Assembly (NCBI GenBank): GCA_026874595.1 | Contig: CM049317.1 | Coordinates: forward strand, 41,440,401 to 41,504,400 | Length of the DNA stretch: 64,000 nucleotides | Origin: Sipunculus nudus | Lineage: Eukaryota > Annelida > Sipuncula > Golfingiida > Sipunculidae | Direction of reading: 5' to 3' | Part shown: one piece after another, positions 1 to 10,190 of the stretch | Position numbering within the stretch: position 1 is the stretch's first letter | How the letters are laid out: the number at the start of each line of letters is the position of its first letter | The notes under the pieces: model-generated | Seen by the model: the letters and a program-made list of their open reading frames with translations, nothing else | Databases searched by the model: none | Told to the model about the DNA's origin: nothing | Program-made: the position numbers and the translations under genes

Positions 1-955
1 ATTTCATGTATATGAGTGATTTTAGCCCATGTCAGAGAAACAGACGGAAGCTGTGCAAAAATAGTTGCAGGAGGCGCCACCAGTTTTCAGTATGATTAAG
101 AGCTATGGGAGATCTATACACATGCAAAATTTCAGGAGAATACAGCAAATCAGTCCTGAGATATAAGCCTGGATGTCTTCAGCATAAACATAAAGGTAGA
201 TGGTGCCACCTGCCACAAAATCCAGAAAGCTATCAAAGATGTATAGATACATAATTTTAGGCAGATATGTCAAACCACTGCCGAGATATGAGTGATTTTA
301 TCCAACGGCAGACAAACAGATGAACGCTGTGCAAAAATGGTTGCAGGAGGCGCCAACAGTTTTGTGTATGATTAAGAGCTATGTGAGATCTATACACATA
401 CAAAATTTTCGCCCAACAGGTCAAACGGTTCCTGAGATATAAGCTTGGACGTCTGCAGTGTAAACGTGAATGTAGGTGGAGCCACCTGTCATAAAATCAA
501 GAAAGCTATCCATGATGCATACACACGCAAAATTTAAGGTGGATAAGTCCAACCAATGAAGAGATATGAGTTTTTATCCCAAGGAAGATGAACAGATGGA
601 CGCTGTGCAAAAATGGTGGCAGGTGGCGCCACCATTTTAGTGTATATTATAAAGCTATCCAAGGGCTACATTTGTGCAAAATTTTTAGCCTGATCCGTCA
701 AACTGTTCCTGAGATATGTGGGTTTATGTGTGGAAACAGACGCACAAATTGATGCTGGGCAGTGAGGAAAGGTCAGAGGTTAACCAAAAATTAGGGCGCA
801 GCAGTTCACATGTGACCCGATCATAATTCAGATTTTAAAATAATTCCTCCCATTGGTTATGGAGAAGTTCTCCAGAAACCCATGCGGCGGCTGCAGCGGT
901 GGCGGCAGTGGCGGCAGCGTCTGACTGAAAACTTAGTATCCACAAAACTCTTGCA
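1..955 (+). mobile_element. B-family tandem-core element, 3' part (5' part outside window)
   Basis: The stretch is built from diverged copies of the B-family core, with phrases such as 'gagatatgagtgatttta' and 'gtgcaaaaatggttgcagg' recurring. It carries one exact GGTGGCGCCACC at 622-633 and degenerate copies near 70, 203, 346 and 477. From about 720 it matches the conserved B-family 3' tail (cagttcacatgtgacccga, then gagaagttctccagaaac). That tail is followed by an imperfect CGG/CAG-type tract (about 891-920) and 'agtatccacaaaac'. The terminal GGCGGATACA seen in better copies is not recognisable, so this is an old copy. No coding sequence is visible. Confidence 0.7.
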
Positions 956-1427
956 AAACCTGTGAAAAGTTTAGGAGTATGAATGGAGGTTTATTTTTAA
1001 AATTAAATATTGATCCTCTTATGTGCTGCATTTCTTCCTTAGTCATTATGAATTCAGCAAAATGGATGTTTCGGACTTGCAAGTTTTGGACTAGGACATT
1101 TTAAAACTAGGATGTATCAGTCAGAATATTTTGGATATGCTCTTTTTGCCAGGGAGGATTATTTGGACAGATGAACTGACAATTTGGCAGCATGGTTTGG
1201 GAGAAGAACATTTTTTAATGTTTTTAAGCTTCTTCCCTATAAAATCTAAAAATGCAGTTAGCCAAGAAATAAGCAAAATCCAATAGAATTTTTTAGATGA
1301 CAAATTTTTTGCAAAAAATTTGGTGATGCTAGCTCCTGCCCTTTTTGAGATATCTATGAAGCAGGACAGACGATGGAAGACGGACAACGCCACACCATTG
1401 CAGAGCTCACAGACTGGCTAAAAATGC
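956..1427 (+). mobile_element. C-family element fragment with its 3' end
   Basis: Bases 956-1110 are homologous to 35549-35698 (gagtatgaatggaggttta and what follows). From about 1160 the sequence parallels 16850-17034, including the run-up gacggacaacgccacaccat. It ends in 'gagctcacagactggctaaaaa', a diverged form of the C-family 3' end CACAGGTTCGCtaaaaa. I infer a rearranged or internally deleted C copy. No gene is visible. Confidence 0.55.
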
Positions 1428-1488
1428 AAACCAAGTTTTTTCAAACAGTTGAAATATAGTTCCATTAGTTCTAATCTGGGCATTCTGT

Positions 1489-1556
1489 GTCTAGACGATG
1501 TGTCTAGACATCTAGACGATGTGTCTAGATGTCTAGACATATTGTCTAGACACCTG
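1489..1556. repeat. Cluster of TCTAGA palindromes
   Basis: Within about 65 bp the palindrome gTCTAGAc or a close variant occurs repeatedly, joined by 'gatgtg', 'at' and 'atatt' spacers. The block reads almost the same on both strands and could fold as a hairpin. Confidence 0.7.
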
Positions 1557-2253
1557 ATAGAGCCAGGTCAGTTGCCATGGTGATGTCTGGACCCCACCTG
1601 GTTGAACTGAGTGACCTCTTGACTTGGCTGATGAAACTCGGCATGTTGTCAAATCTGTTATCAAACACAGAAAGCCTTTTTCAATTGGCTACACTGCTTT
1701 CAAAAAGCTGCATTTACCCAACCTATTCTTACAAAACTGGCAGAACCGAACTGTTCTGAACTGGAACCATTCGAACAAACAGTAGTCCTGCTTTTGATTT
1801 GAATGTTTTTATTTACATATCTTCTCTTCTTTTTTCCTAGCCCCACTCACTTTCTCTTTTTTTTGTATATTTTTTCTTCTACCTACCTTCCATTCTATCT
1901 CCCCTCTTTCCCCCAATCTATCTTTCTTTCATTTAAGGTCTTTAATTTTTTATTAATATAATAATTTAATATTTAAAATATTAATATTTATAAATATTTA
2001 ATAATAATGCATTCATTCATTCATATTAGTCGATTTAAAATATTGGAGAAAGGTTAAATTATATTTTAGAGTGTAATTTGTAATACCTGATATCCCGCAG
2101 TTAAGTATTTCTCTTGTTGATAATGGATTTGCTCAATTACCACCAAAGCACTGTGACATTCAGGATAATGTTTTTACAGAACTAATCTCATTTGTGGGTT
2201 GACAGAGACGGCAATGCACTTTTGATCCTTAATCAATTAACAAACGCATGCAG

Positions 2254-2290
2254 TGAGAGAGAGAGAGAAAGAGAGAGAAAGAGAGAGAGT
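2254..2290. repeat. GA-rich microsatellite
   Basis: A (GA)n tract interrupted by GAAA units, directly visible. Confidence 0.9.
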
Positions 2291-2574
2291 GGCATTTTCT
2301 TTTGAGGTGTGGGGATGGCTTCATATTGTATCCACATAAAATATTTAATTCAGTACATGGTATATTGTGCAGATAATTAAAAAGACACGGGAATGGTCGA
2401 ACCGTGCCGCTAATCACAAGAAAGATGCAATGTTAATTTGTAAATAGGATAACAACAACAAAAAATGTCGATTAAATCTGATTATTTACAGAAAATAGTG
2501 ACTTCCATTAAAATCCAACAAACCTTACGATGACGTTATGGTATCGCATTTATTTTATGCAAGTTCGGGTATAT

Positions 2575-2599
2575 AGAAAGAAAGAAAGAAGAAAGAAAG
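2575..2599. repeat. GAAA microsatellite
   Basis: Short (GAAA)n tract with one GAA interruption. Confidence 0.85.
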
Positions 2600-3786
2600 T
2601 TTATTATTGTGACATGGACACACATACAGTATCCGAATACAATAAACATAAATAATTGGTACCCAGCCCTCAAGGGCTTATATGTCACCATACTGATTGA
2701 AACATAGTGAAAATAATTAATGTTCAATGTGGGGCAACACTATTGGTTATATATAAACTGCGAATGGACTGTCCATATGTCTGATAATAGTTTACATTCA
2801 TGTGTCATAAGATATAAGAATTTACTTGGGTCACCTAAAGAAGCAAAGTTAGGGCATGTTACCTGTATGTTTTCATACAATACTTTATGTCTATTTGACA
2901 ACATGGAGGCGTTACATTACCATACAAAATGGAATTCATTTTCTCTTTTATTTAATTCTCAAATTTTACAAATACGTTCTTCTGGTCTGGATTTTCTCAA
3001 TATATCTGTTTGTGGATCCCTTATGTTCTTAAATCGACCTGTTTCAATATTAAGTGGAAGTATACCAAATCTTAATTGGGCCATTCACGAATGGCATCGA
3101 CACGTCATGTAAATGTTCAAATACTCTTCAGTCCTAATCAAATTTGTAAAAAGTAAAAACGTTCGTAGTTTAGGCTTATTTCTATATTTTTTAATGCACA
3201 CTTTATCGCAGCTCATAATCCTTTAAATGAGCTAATTAACAAGCCGCAACACTTTCCCTTTGATGTTCGGAGACCAAACCTGGCGGGGTTTTCTGGGTCA
3301 ATTAAGCCATAGTGGTGAGTGGTTTCCTGTTACTCAGCAATGCATCAGTGTCAATAAGATCATATTTTACATAATCCTTTTTTTAAGTCAAATATATGGC
3401 AAATATATGGCATAAATAAAATCACATATTAAATTAGACCACATTAGAAACAATAACAACACCAGTCATTTACACATATTACGTTTGTACGTCAACATGT
3501 TGTATCACCTATGAAAGCCAGACAATATGAAATAATAAATATCGCCGATTATTTAAATACATAACTTTTATTTATATGACAGTTCATTGTTAGTGTTTCT
3601 TAAAAAACGGAGACGAATAAATAATAATATTCAATGTTCATAAATTTTATTGACAGATAACGCGACTGTGTCATGGTGATCTGCCGCACCTGTCGTGACC
3701 GAACATTGTCGCTCCAAATGAATAGGGTTTCTAAGCTCGTACAGGCCTATTGTTGCAAAAATATACTGCATTTGATAAAATAATGA

Positions 3787-3791
3787 AGGGG
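3787..3791. repeat. Gypsy-1 target-site duplication, left copy
   Basis: AGGGG immediately before the 5' LTR TG; the identical pentamer follows the 3' LTR CA at 9139-9143. Confidence 0.85.
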
Positions 3792-4514
3792 TGAAGTAAA
3801 TCCACCTTTGAATATAGAGTATATTTTAACAGTGTGACTGGTTTGACTATAAAGACAACTGCCGTAATATTCTATTGTTATGTTAACGTCCGATATATTT
3901 TGCCGTTTCCGGAAGTCTTCAGCCGTGTGTAATCTGGAGTGAGGTTCCTGGTCACGTGGTCCTATTTGTTTACATGACCTGGGGTCACCAAGCCCTGAAC
4001 CTGAAGGAGAGTAGTAAATGGTCTGGCTTTTTCTGGTTGGCTCTAGCCATCATGTGCTGGAGCATCAAAAACACCCCATTGTTTGATTTTTTAGTATGTT
4101 AAGCATAATTTCCAATAAAATTGACAGTATTGGTCAATTTTTTAAAAATCTATGGCCAATCAAAGAGATGTTGTCCAAATGCTTGTTTGGGACTGCTTGG
4201 TGGGGTATTTTGGGCTTCACTGCATTCGGGCCAGGATGGTTAAAAAATGAGATACACAAGCCCCCTTTTTCTTGGTCTTGTTTGACTGAAGAAACAACAA
4301 ATTCTCAGGTAAAAAAAAGTTTAATATCAGAATTTATTTTGAAAATTATTTAAAAGAGGCCCAAACCTCAGGTGTTTTATAGATGTTATATAGGGAAAAT
4401 AAATACAGCCACGTGTCCTCCTGAATAGAAGCTTGCAGTATCCACTACTGTCTTGTGTTTTATTTGCCATAATATATAGACTGTCAGTTATGAAATGCGG
4501 GCCAGGCCACCACA
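3792..4514 (+). repeat. Gypsy-1 5' LTR (long form)
   Basis: Begins tgaagtaaatccacc and ends gggccaggccaccaca. It aligns to the 3' LTR over its first 159 and last 91 bases; bases 3951-4423 have no counterpart there. The unmatched block is bounded by a 4-bp direct repeat, cctg (3947-3950 and 4420-4423). That fits a deletion in the 3' LTR between short direct repeats, though insertion into the 5' LTR cannot be excluded. The block contains two CACGTG boxes (about 3953 and 4410) near its ends. Confidence 0.9.
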
Positions 4515-4519
4515 TAAAA

Positions 4520-4530
4520 TGGCGACGACG
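4520..4530 (+). promoter_or_regulatory. Possible primer-binding site of Gypsy-1
   Basis: TGGCGACGA begins five bases after the 5' LTR. Its complement fits the last nine bases of some animal tRNA-Ser(GCT) 3' ends (from memory), but the match fails soon after. Weak call; another tRNA or a shifted site is possible. Confidence 0.35.
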
Positions 4531-4637
4531 TGAAGCGGTCTACACAGACAGTGTTTGTATGTTCTTTCCCGCCTGTCATTGACTTTTTCAAGGCAAGTAC
4601 GAACTTTATGATTCCCGCAAACTGACGAACCTCCAAG

Positions 4638-7600
4638 ATGGCGGCTCTAATTGGCTCTGTGTCCCCTTTTGATCACTCCAGCCAGTCGTGGGAGGATTAT
4701 GCAGAGATTTTGTCACAGTTCTTTGAAGCCAATTCTGTTACTGACTCTGATAAAAAGAGGGCGATACTGCTTTCTTCTGTGGGGGCAAAGACTTATGCTT
4801 TGATTAAAAATTTGTGTCAGCCCCGTTCGCCAGCTTCAAAAACTTACTCAGAGCTAGTTGACCTTGTAAAACATCATTTCACTCCTCAACCAAGTGAAAT
4901 TGTTCAGAGATATAAATTTAATTCAAGGTCCAGGAAGCCTAATGAGACTGTACAGACATTTGTCGCTGAACTAAGGAAATTGTCAGAACATTGCAATTAT
5001 GGATCTACTTTAGATACTATGCTTAGAGATAGGCTAGTAGTTGGAATTAATGACCAAGCAACACAACGTAAATTGTTGATGGAACCAACGTTGTCATTGG
5101 AAAAGGCCTTAAAGATAGCATTGGCAATGGAACCTGCCGCTAGGGATGTTCAAGAGATCAACCCTTCAGCTGTTAATGCCTTCAGTTCTAGTGCTAATAG
5201 TGGTGTAAATACTCAACATAGGAGGAGACCTCATAGGCCAGTGCATTCAGATAAGAATCAGTATCGTAATCGATCTGCCTCTAAGAACTCTAAAGTTAAA
5301 GATGACAATTGTTACAGATGTGGAGGTAAACACCAGCCTCACAGCTGTAAATTTCGTAATGAGGACTGTCATTATTGTAAGAAAAGAGGACACATAAAAT
5401 CTATGTGCAGGAAACTAAAGAAGTCGGGTGCTACCAAGTATTTAGAGGTGGCAGATGAACAGGCAGAATCAGACTCAGATGATTTTGATAATTCAGAGGA
5501 GCAGGCCTTTTTCAATTTCAAGTCTAAGGACTACTGTAGTGGATACAATATACAACTGTCTATTGATAAAGTTGATTTGAACTTTGAAATTGATACGGGT
5601 TGCCCATTTACACTTGTAAATGATCGCACACTGCGTCTACTGCAAAACAGTACTTTGAGTGATAGCCCCATAGTACTTAGAACGTATACTGGAGAATCAG
5701 TTCAAGTCCTCGGGAGGACTTATGTAGAAGTGCGGATTGGGGAACGTACCATACCAAACCTGCCACTAGATGTAGTAGTAGGAACCGGACCAAACTTGTT
5801 GGGTCACAACTGGATTCAGGCTATACCAATTGATCTGGGGAGTTTATTTAAACCATCAGGTGCAGTTCAAAACAATCAGGGTAGTGTAAACTGTTTAACA
5901 GCAATCCTTGACAAGCATGCAGATATCTTTAGAGATGAACTGGGACTAATTAAGGGGGTCAAAGCACAGATTCATGTTGACCCCTCTGTCCCTCCCAAGT
6001 TTTACAAAGTTAGATCTGTCGCGTTTGCCCAGAGGAAAAAGATTGAAGATGAATTGGATAGACTGACAAAGGCAGCCATTTTGGAACCAGTAAAATATTC
6101 CGAGTGGGCGACAGCCATTGTTCCAGTACCAAAACCTGATGGGTCCATTCGCATTTGCGGAGACTACAAATTGACAATAAACAAGGCGTCTCCCTTGGAA
6201 CAATATCCTATTCCCCAGTTTGAAGATCTTATGGCACAGTTATCAGGAGGACAGAAATTTTCAAAGCTTGATTTGAGTCATGCGTATAATCAACTTCAGG
6301 TTGATGACAAATCAAAAGAACTCTTAACCATCAACACTCATCGTGGACTTTTCAGATACAATCGGTTACCTTTCGGGGTCTCGTCAGCGCCAGCTATATT
6401 CCAACGAACGATGGAAGGACTCTTGCGTGACTTGCCTGGTGTTGCGATCTATTTTGACGATATTATCGTCACCGGTAAATCTGATACAGAACATCTTGAT
6501 AATTTGGACAGGTTGTTCGCTACATTGTCTGCAGCTGGAATTCGCATTAAGAAATCAAAAACAAAATTCATGAAAGATGAAATTGTGTATCTTGGTCACG
6601 TAAGTGACGCGGAGGGTGTTCACCCCATGAATACGAAAGTCCAAGCAGTTCAGGATGCTCCGGTACCAACCTCTGTGACAAGCTTAAAGGCATTCCTTGG
6701 ACTTGTAAACTACTACCATCGATTCTTGCCACGTCTTTCTACAGTTCTTGCTCCTTTGTACAAACTGATGAGAAAAGGAGTCAAGTGGTATTGGGGCCCA
6801 CAACAAGATAGTGCATTTAGTGAGGCCAAACAGTTGTTATTATCAAACTCTGTTTTAGTCCATTTTGATCCATCTCAGGATGTGGTATTAACATGTGATG
6901 CCTCACCATTTGGGTTAGGAGCTGTACTATCCCACCGATTCCCAGATGGTACTGAAAAACCAATCTCATTCGCCTCTAGAACACTCAGCCAAGCAGAACG
7001 AAACTACGCTCATCTGGAGAAAGAGGCCTGTGCAATCTTATTTGGTATCAGGAAATTTCACAAATATCTTCTCGGACGAAAGTTCATAATTGTGACAGAT
7101 CACAAACCGTTGTTAGGACTTTTCAGTGAGTTAAAATCATTGCCAACTACATTGTCACCACGTTTGACCAGATGGGCATTGACCCTTAAAGCTTATGAGT
7201 ACCACCTAGTGTACAAACCAGGCCGACTTTTAGGACATGCTGATGCCTTAAGTCGTATGCCTCTACCTGTCACTACACCAGATTCTAGTGATGAACATTT
7301 GCTATTACTCTTAGAGGAGTTGGAAAATTCTCCAGTGACTGCAAAGAATGTGAAATCATTAATATCACACGACCCCATATTGTCGCATGTCAAGGAATAT
7401 ATATTGCGCGGTTGGCCAGACGAATTGCTAGATGAACAGTACCGGCCGTATTATAACAGACGCAATGAACTCACGATGTGTGATGGATGTATAATTTGGG
7501 GGTCCCCTGTTCTTGTACCACCATCAGTTCGTAACAGTGTTTTGGAGGAATTACACACAGCCCATCCGGGAGTGAACCGTATGAAGGGTCTAGCTCGTAG

Positions 7601-8756
7601 TTATGTTTGGTGGCCCTCCATGAACTCTGATATAGAATCAAAAGTGAGAAATTGTGAGTTGTGCCAAGAGCAACAAAAGTCTCCTGCTGTGGCTCCACTG
7701 CACCCATGGGAAGTACCTACTAAACCGTGGAGGAGAGTGCATATTGATTATGCTGAATTTGATAAACAAAACATTTTGATAGTGGTGGATGCTTATTCTC
7801 GCTGGATTGAAGCACATAAAATGTCTTCTACTTCATCATTTGCCACAGTTCAAAAACTTAGAGAAGTGTTTGCTGTGCATGGACTTCCTGAAATTTTGGT
7901 ATCAGACAATGCATCAAATTTCGCAAGTGCAGAATTTACTGAGTTCACAAAGCTCAACGGAATAGGGCATGTCTTTGTTGCACCGTATCACCCGTCATCA
8001 AACGGACTTGCTGAAAGAGCAGTGCAAACAATCAAAGAGGGCCTTAAGAAAGTAAAAAAAGGTAATCTAGAGCAAAGATTATCACGTGTGTTATTTTACT
8101 ACAGAATAACCCCGCAAACGAGAACAGAGATCTCACCAGCCGAGTTACTCATGAACCGTAAACTCAGGTCTCGTTTAGATACCCTACACCCAGACTTTAA
8201 CAAGAAAGTAACACAGAAACAGTATAAGATGAAACAAGACCATGACAAATCAGTGAAAGAAAGACATTTCAGAGTTAATGATGTTGTCATGACTCGCAGC
8301 TATGGGAATGATAGTCCCTGGATTAAAGGAACTGTAATAGATGTCACAGGTCCTGTATCTTACGTCATCAAGCTAACCAATGGTCGCGAGGTTAGGAGAC
8401 ATATCGATCATATAGGTCGTAAACTTGATCGTGATTGTGTTGAGCCAATCTCATCCCCTTCAGATGTTCCTACGGATCAGGAAGATGTATCATGCCCAGG
8501 TCTGTCAGATGTTGGCTCCAGCGCTCCAGAGACAGGTGTTAGTGAGGAGCTTGATACACAGTCGACTGCCAATGCAGATGTAGATGTGCAGAATACACAA
8601 GAGACTGAAACACATACACACACACCCACACACAACACTGGAAGTACACATACCAAGGACTCTGTAATTAAAAGTACTTCCACTGGTGTTCCTACCAGAG
8701 CCCCTTCTAATCGTATTCGATCAAAACCTGGATACTTGCGCGATTATCATACTTAA
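4638..8756 (+). CDS. gag-pol: Gypsy-1 Gag-Pol polyprotein, intact
   Basis: A single 1,372-codon frame. Residues about 1-215 form Gag; two CCHC-type knuckles start at C225 (variant spacing CX2CX3HX4C) and C244 (CX2CX4HX4C). The aspartic protease has DTG at 319-321. Reverse transcriptase carries YFDD at 605-608. RNase H has TCDAS with D754 and TDHKPL with D821. Integrase has an HHCC finger starting about H973, then D1037, D1090 and E1126; the last two are separated by exactly 35 residues, the DDE signature. A GPY/F-like stretch follows near 1215-1260 and a hydrophilic tail ends the protein. The order Gag-PR-RT-RH-IN is normal for Ty3/gypsy. Gag and Pol share one frame without a shift. The start is the first ATG after the leader, inside AAGATGGCGGC. 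No break or missing catalytic residue is seen, so it may still be functional. Confidence 0.95.
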   Translation: MAALIGSVSPFDHSSQSWEDYAEILSQFFEANSVTDSDKKRAILLSSVGAKTYALIKNLCQPRSPASKTYSELVDLVKHHFTPQPSEIVQRYKFNSRSRKPNETVQTFVAELRKLSEHCNYGSTLDTMLRDRLVVGINDQATQRKLLMEPTLSLEKALKIALAMEPAARDVQEINPSAVNAFSSSANSGVNTQHRRRPHRPVHSDKNQYRNRSASKNSKVKDDNCYRCGGKHQPHSCKFRNEDCHYCKKRGHIKSMCRKLKKSGATKYLEVADEQAESDSDDFDNSEEQAFFNFKSKDYCSGYNIQLSIDKVDLNFEIDTGCPFTLVNDRTLRLLQNSTLSDSPIVLRTYTGESVQVLGRTYVEVRIGERTIPNLPLDVVVGTGPNLLGHNWIQAIPIDLGSLFKPSGAVQNNQGSVNCLTAILDKHADIFRDELGLIKGVKAQIHVDPSVPPKFYKVRSVAFAQRKKIEDELDRLTKAAILEPVKYSEWATAIVPVPKPDGSIRICGDYKLTINKASPLEQYPIPQFEDLMAQLSGGQKFSKLDLSHAYNQLQVDDKSKELLTINTHRGLFRYNRLPFGVSSAPAIFQRTMEGLLRDLPGVAIYFDDIIVTGKSDTEHLDNLDRLFATLSAAGIRIKKSKTKFMKDEIVYLGHVSDAEGVHPMNTKVQAVQDAPVPTSVTSLKAFLGLVNYYHRFLPRLSTVLAPLYKLMRKGVKWYWGPQQDSAFSEAKQLLLSNSVLVHFDPSQDVVLTCDASPFGLGAVLSHRFPDGTEKPISFASRTLSQAERNYAHLEKEACAILFGIRKFHKYLLGRKFIIVTDHKPLLGLFSELKSLPTTLSPRLTRWALTLKAYEYHLVYKPGRLLGHADALSRMPLPVTTPDSSDEHLLLLLEELENSPVTAKNVKSLISHDPILSHVKEYILRGWPDELLDEQYRPYYNRRNELTMCDGCIIWGSPVLVPPSVRNSVLEELHTAHPGVNRMKGLARSYVWWPSMNSDIESKVRNCELCQEQQKSPAVAPLHPWEVPTKPWRRVHIDYAEFDKQNILIVVDAYSRWIEAHKMSSTSSFATVQKLREVFAVHGLPEILVSDNASNFASAEFTEFTKLNGIGHVFVAPYHPSSNGLAERAVQTIKEGLKKVKKGNLEQRLSRVLFYYRITPQTRTEISPAELLMNRKLRSRLDTLHPDFNKKVTQKQYKMKQDHDKSVKERHFRVNDVVMTRSYGNDSPWIKGTVIDVTGPVSYVIKLTNGREVRRHIDHIGRKLDRDCVEPISSPSDVPTDQEDVSCPGLSDVGSSAPETGVSEELDTQSTANADVDVQNTQETETHTHTPTHNTGSTHTKDSVIKSTSTGVPTRAPSNRIRSKPGYLRDYHT

Positions 8757-8875
8757 CATGTCACTCAGTTTTATTCATTAACTTCCTTACTCCTTATGCA
8801 TGCTGGATAGTTTTCTAATACTTAAATAAGTGCATATCATATTTATAAAGTTCAGTATAATTATAAGTTTCAGCT

Positions 8876-8888
8876 AAAGGGGGAGGAA
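8876..8888 (+). promoter_or_regulatory. Gypsy-1 polypurine tract
   Basis: AAAGGGGGAGGAA abuts the TG that opens the 3' LTR, the expected place for the plus-strand primer. Confidence 0.85.
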
Positions 8889-9138
8889 TGGAGTAAATCC
8901 ACCTTTGAATATAGAGTATATTTTAACAGTGTAACTGGTTTGACTATAAAGACAACTGCCGTAATATTCTATTGTTATGTTAACGTCCGATATATTTTGC
9001 CGTTTCCGGAAGTCTTCAGCCGTGTGTAATCTGGAGTGAGGTTCCTGAATAGAAGCTTGCCGTATCCACTACTGTCTTGTGTTTTATTTGCCATAATATA
9101 TAGACTGTCAGTTATGAAATGCGGGCCAGGCCACCACA
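8889..9138 (+). repeat. Gypsy-1 3' LTR (short form)
   Basis: Runs from tggagtaaatccacc to ggccaccaca, 250 bp. It joins directly across the point where the 5' LTR holds 473 extra bases (ttcctg/aatagaag). Followed by target duplication AGGGG at 9139-9143. Confidence 0.92.
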
Positions 9139-9197
9139 AGGGGCCGTGTGATACAGATACACACTTACTATAAACAAAACGTAATTTGACTCCATAT

Positions 9198-10064
9198 TAG
9201 TGTTGGGACGATATGGGTTTTTGATATCATGATGATTATTCAAATTTTATTGTGATATACTGTGATATCGCGATATTTTTAATAATAGATAAGAGCACTG
9301 ATAAGCCATCAATAATCATATTAATAACAACCACCTTTAAATTCTTGACTTTATACGAGGGGTTAACTATTAATATTATTTATACCCATTGTGCCAGTAC
9401 CACAAATTAACTCATTAAGTGATTAAGTTGCATGAAGGCGCTGCAGGTGTGTAAGTTTGAGACGCGGGAAGTCCTGCCCCAATCGTCAAATCACGCTTGT
9501 CAGAACGTTTCACCAGTTTCCTATAGTTACAAAAAAGCCGGATAATCCCGGAATATTCGAAGAGCGTGTCATACCCATCATGGCTAAATATTCCAATCCA
9601 ATTTTATATAGCAAAATATGCAACCCGTAAGGAATGTTTGATCCAATGGTGACACTTTAATGTTTTATCATTCCATGCAATAAAAGCATAAATATGTTTT
9701 ATTGCTCTTCTTTATAATGTTATTTTCTCCTGGAATTCTCAAGCTTTTGTCCTCTATGATTCATCCTGCTATTTCCGGACATTTCCCGAAGTCCGTAAGC
9801 ACACGGTTCCACCGACACGCAGGTATTTAAATACATGTGGTTTATAAAAATAAATGTGATTCTTGGAAATACATTTATTTTGAACATGGACAGACTCTTA
9901 TGATGCCAGTTTTCTCCAGAAATATATAATTCAATGGCTTGTCTGTGAACCATAATCGTGAACAAAAATTGATATCGTGATAATAGGAAAGTTGACGGTA
10001 TGATATTTACCGTGGCTGTGAGATATCGTGATAATACCGTATACCGGTAACCATCCCAACCCTA
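9198..10064. mobile_element. hAT-type non-autonomous element (MITE), 867 bp
   Basis: Flanked by a perfect 8-bp target duplication, CTCCATAT, at 9190-9197 and 10065-10072. Its ends are imperfect inverted repeats: tagtgttgggacgatat at the left, and tagggttgggatggttac when the right end is read on the minus strand. The first bases fit the hAT terminal pattern YARNGNTG, and 8-bp duplications are typical of hAT. GATATCG/ATATCGTGATA motifs are enriched inside both ends. No transposase frame is present, so movement would need a transposase supplied elsewhere. Confidence 0.9.
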
Positions 10065-10096
10065 CTCCATATGGCTTAATATAGCTATGTTGGCAT

Positions 10097-10190
10097 GAGG
10101 CGCAACTGGAATTTGGCGCATATGGCAGTTGCGCATCTGGCAGTAGTGTAACTGACGGGTGCGCATTTGGGAGTGGCGCATCTGGCATGG
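10097..10190. repeat. Imperfect minisatellite of gcgcatctggcagt-like units
   Basis: About six degenerate units of roughly 13-16 bp based on 'gcgcatctggcag'. Confidence 0.55.

Larger units (their letters stand above)
1428..3786. other. Stretch without recognised gene or repeat family
   Basis: AT-rich DNA with pyrimidine-rich and simple-sequence patches, including a short ATTC run near 2009-2025. The longest open frame here (2720-3112, 130 codons, plus strand) resembles nothing I recognise and has no supporting splice or composition signal, so I do not call it a gene. Part of this stretch may be unique host DNA, because I found no second copy in the window. Confidence 0.5.
3792..9138 (+). mobile_element. 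Gypsy-1: complete Ty3/gypsy LTR retrotransposon, K02A2.6-like
   Basis: A full element bounded by TG...CA LTRs, with a perfect 5-bp target duplication AGGGG at 3787-3791 and 9139-9143. It contains one uninterrupted Gag-Pol frame, a purine tract directly before the 3' LTR, and a possible primer site after the 5' LTR. Where the LTRs align (250 positions) I count three differences by eye, about 1.2%, which suggests a recent insertion. The 5' LTR is 723 bp but the 3' LTR only 250 bp, because a 473-bp block is present only in the 5' copy. The Pol sequence resembles the invertebrate elements often annotated as 'K02A2.6-like'; the clade is inferred from memory of that family. Confidence 0.93.

Noticed and set aside
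2720-3112. 130-codon open frame on the plus strand
   Set aside because: No recognisable domain, no splice or composition support, and AT-rich context; chance openness is likely.
5946-8683. Minus-strand and alternate-frame open frames within Gypsy-1
   Set aside because: They overlap the intact Gag-Pol, whose motifs leave no doubt about the real frame.
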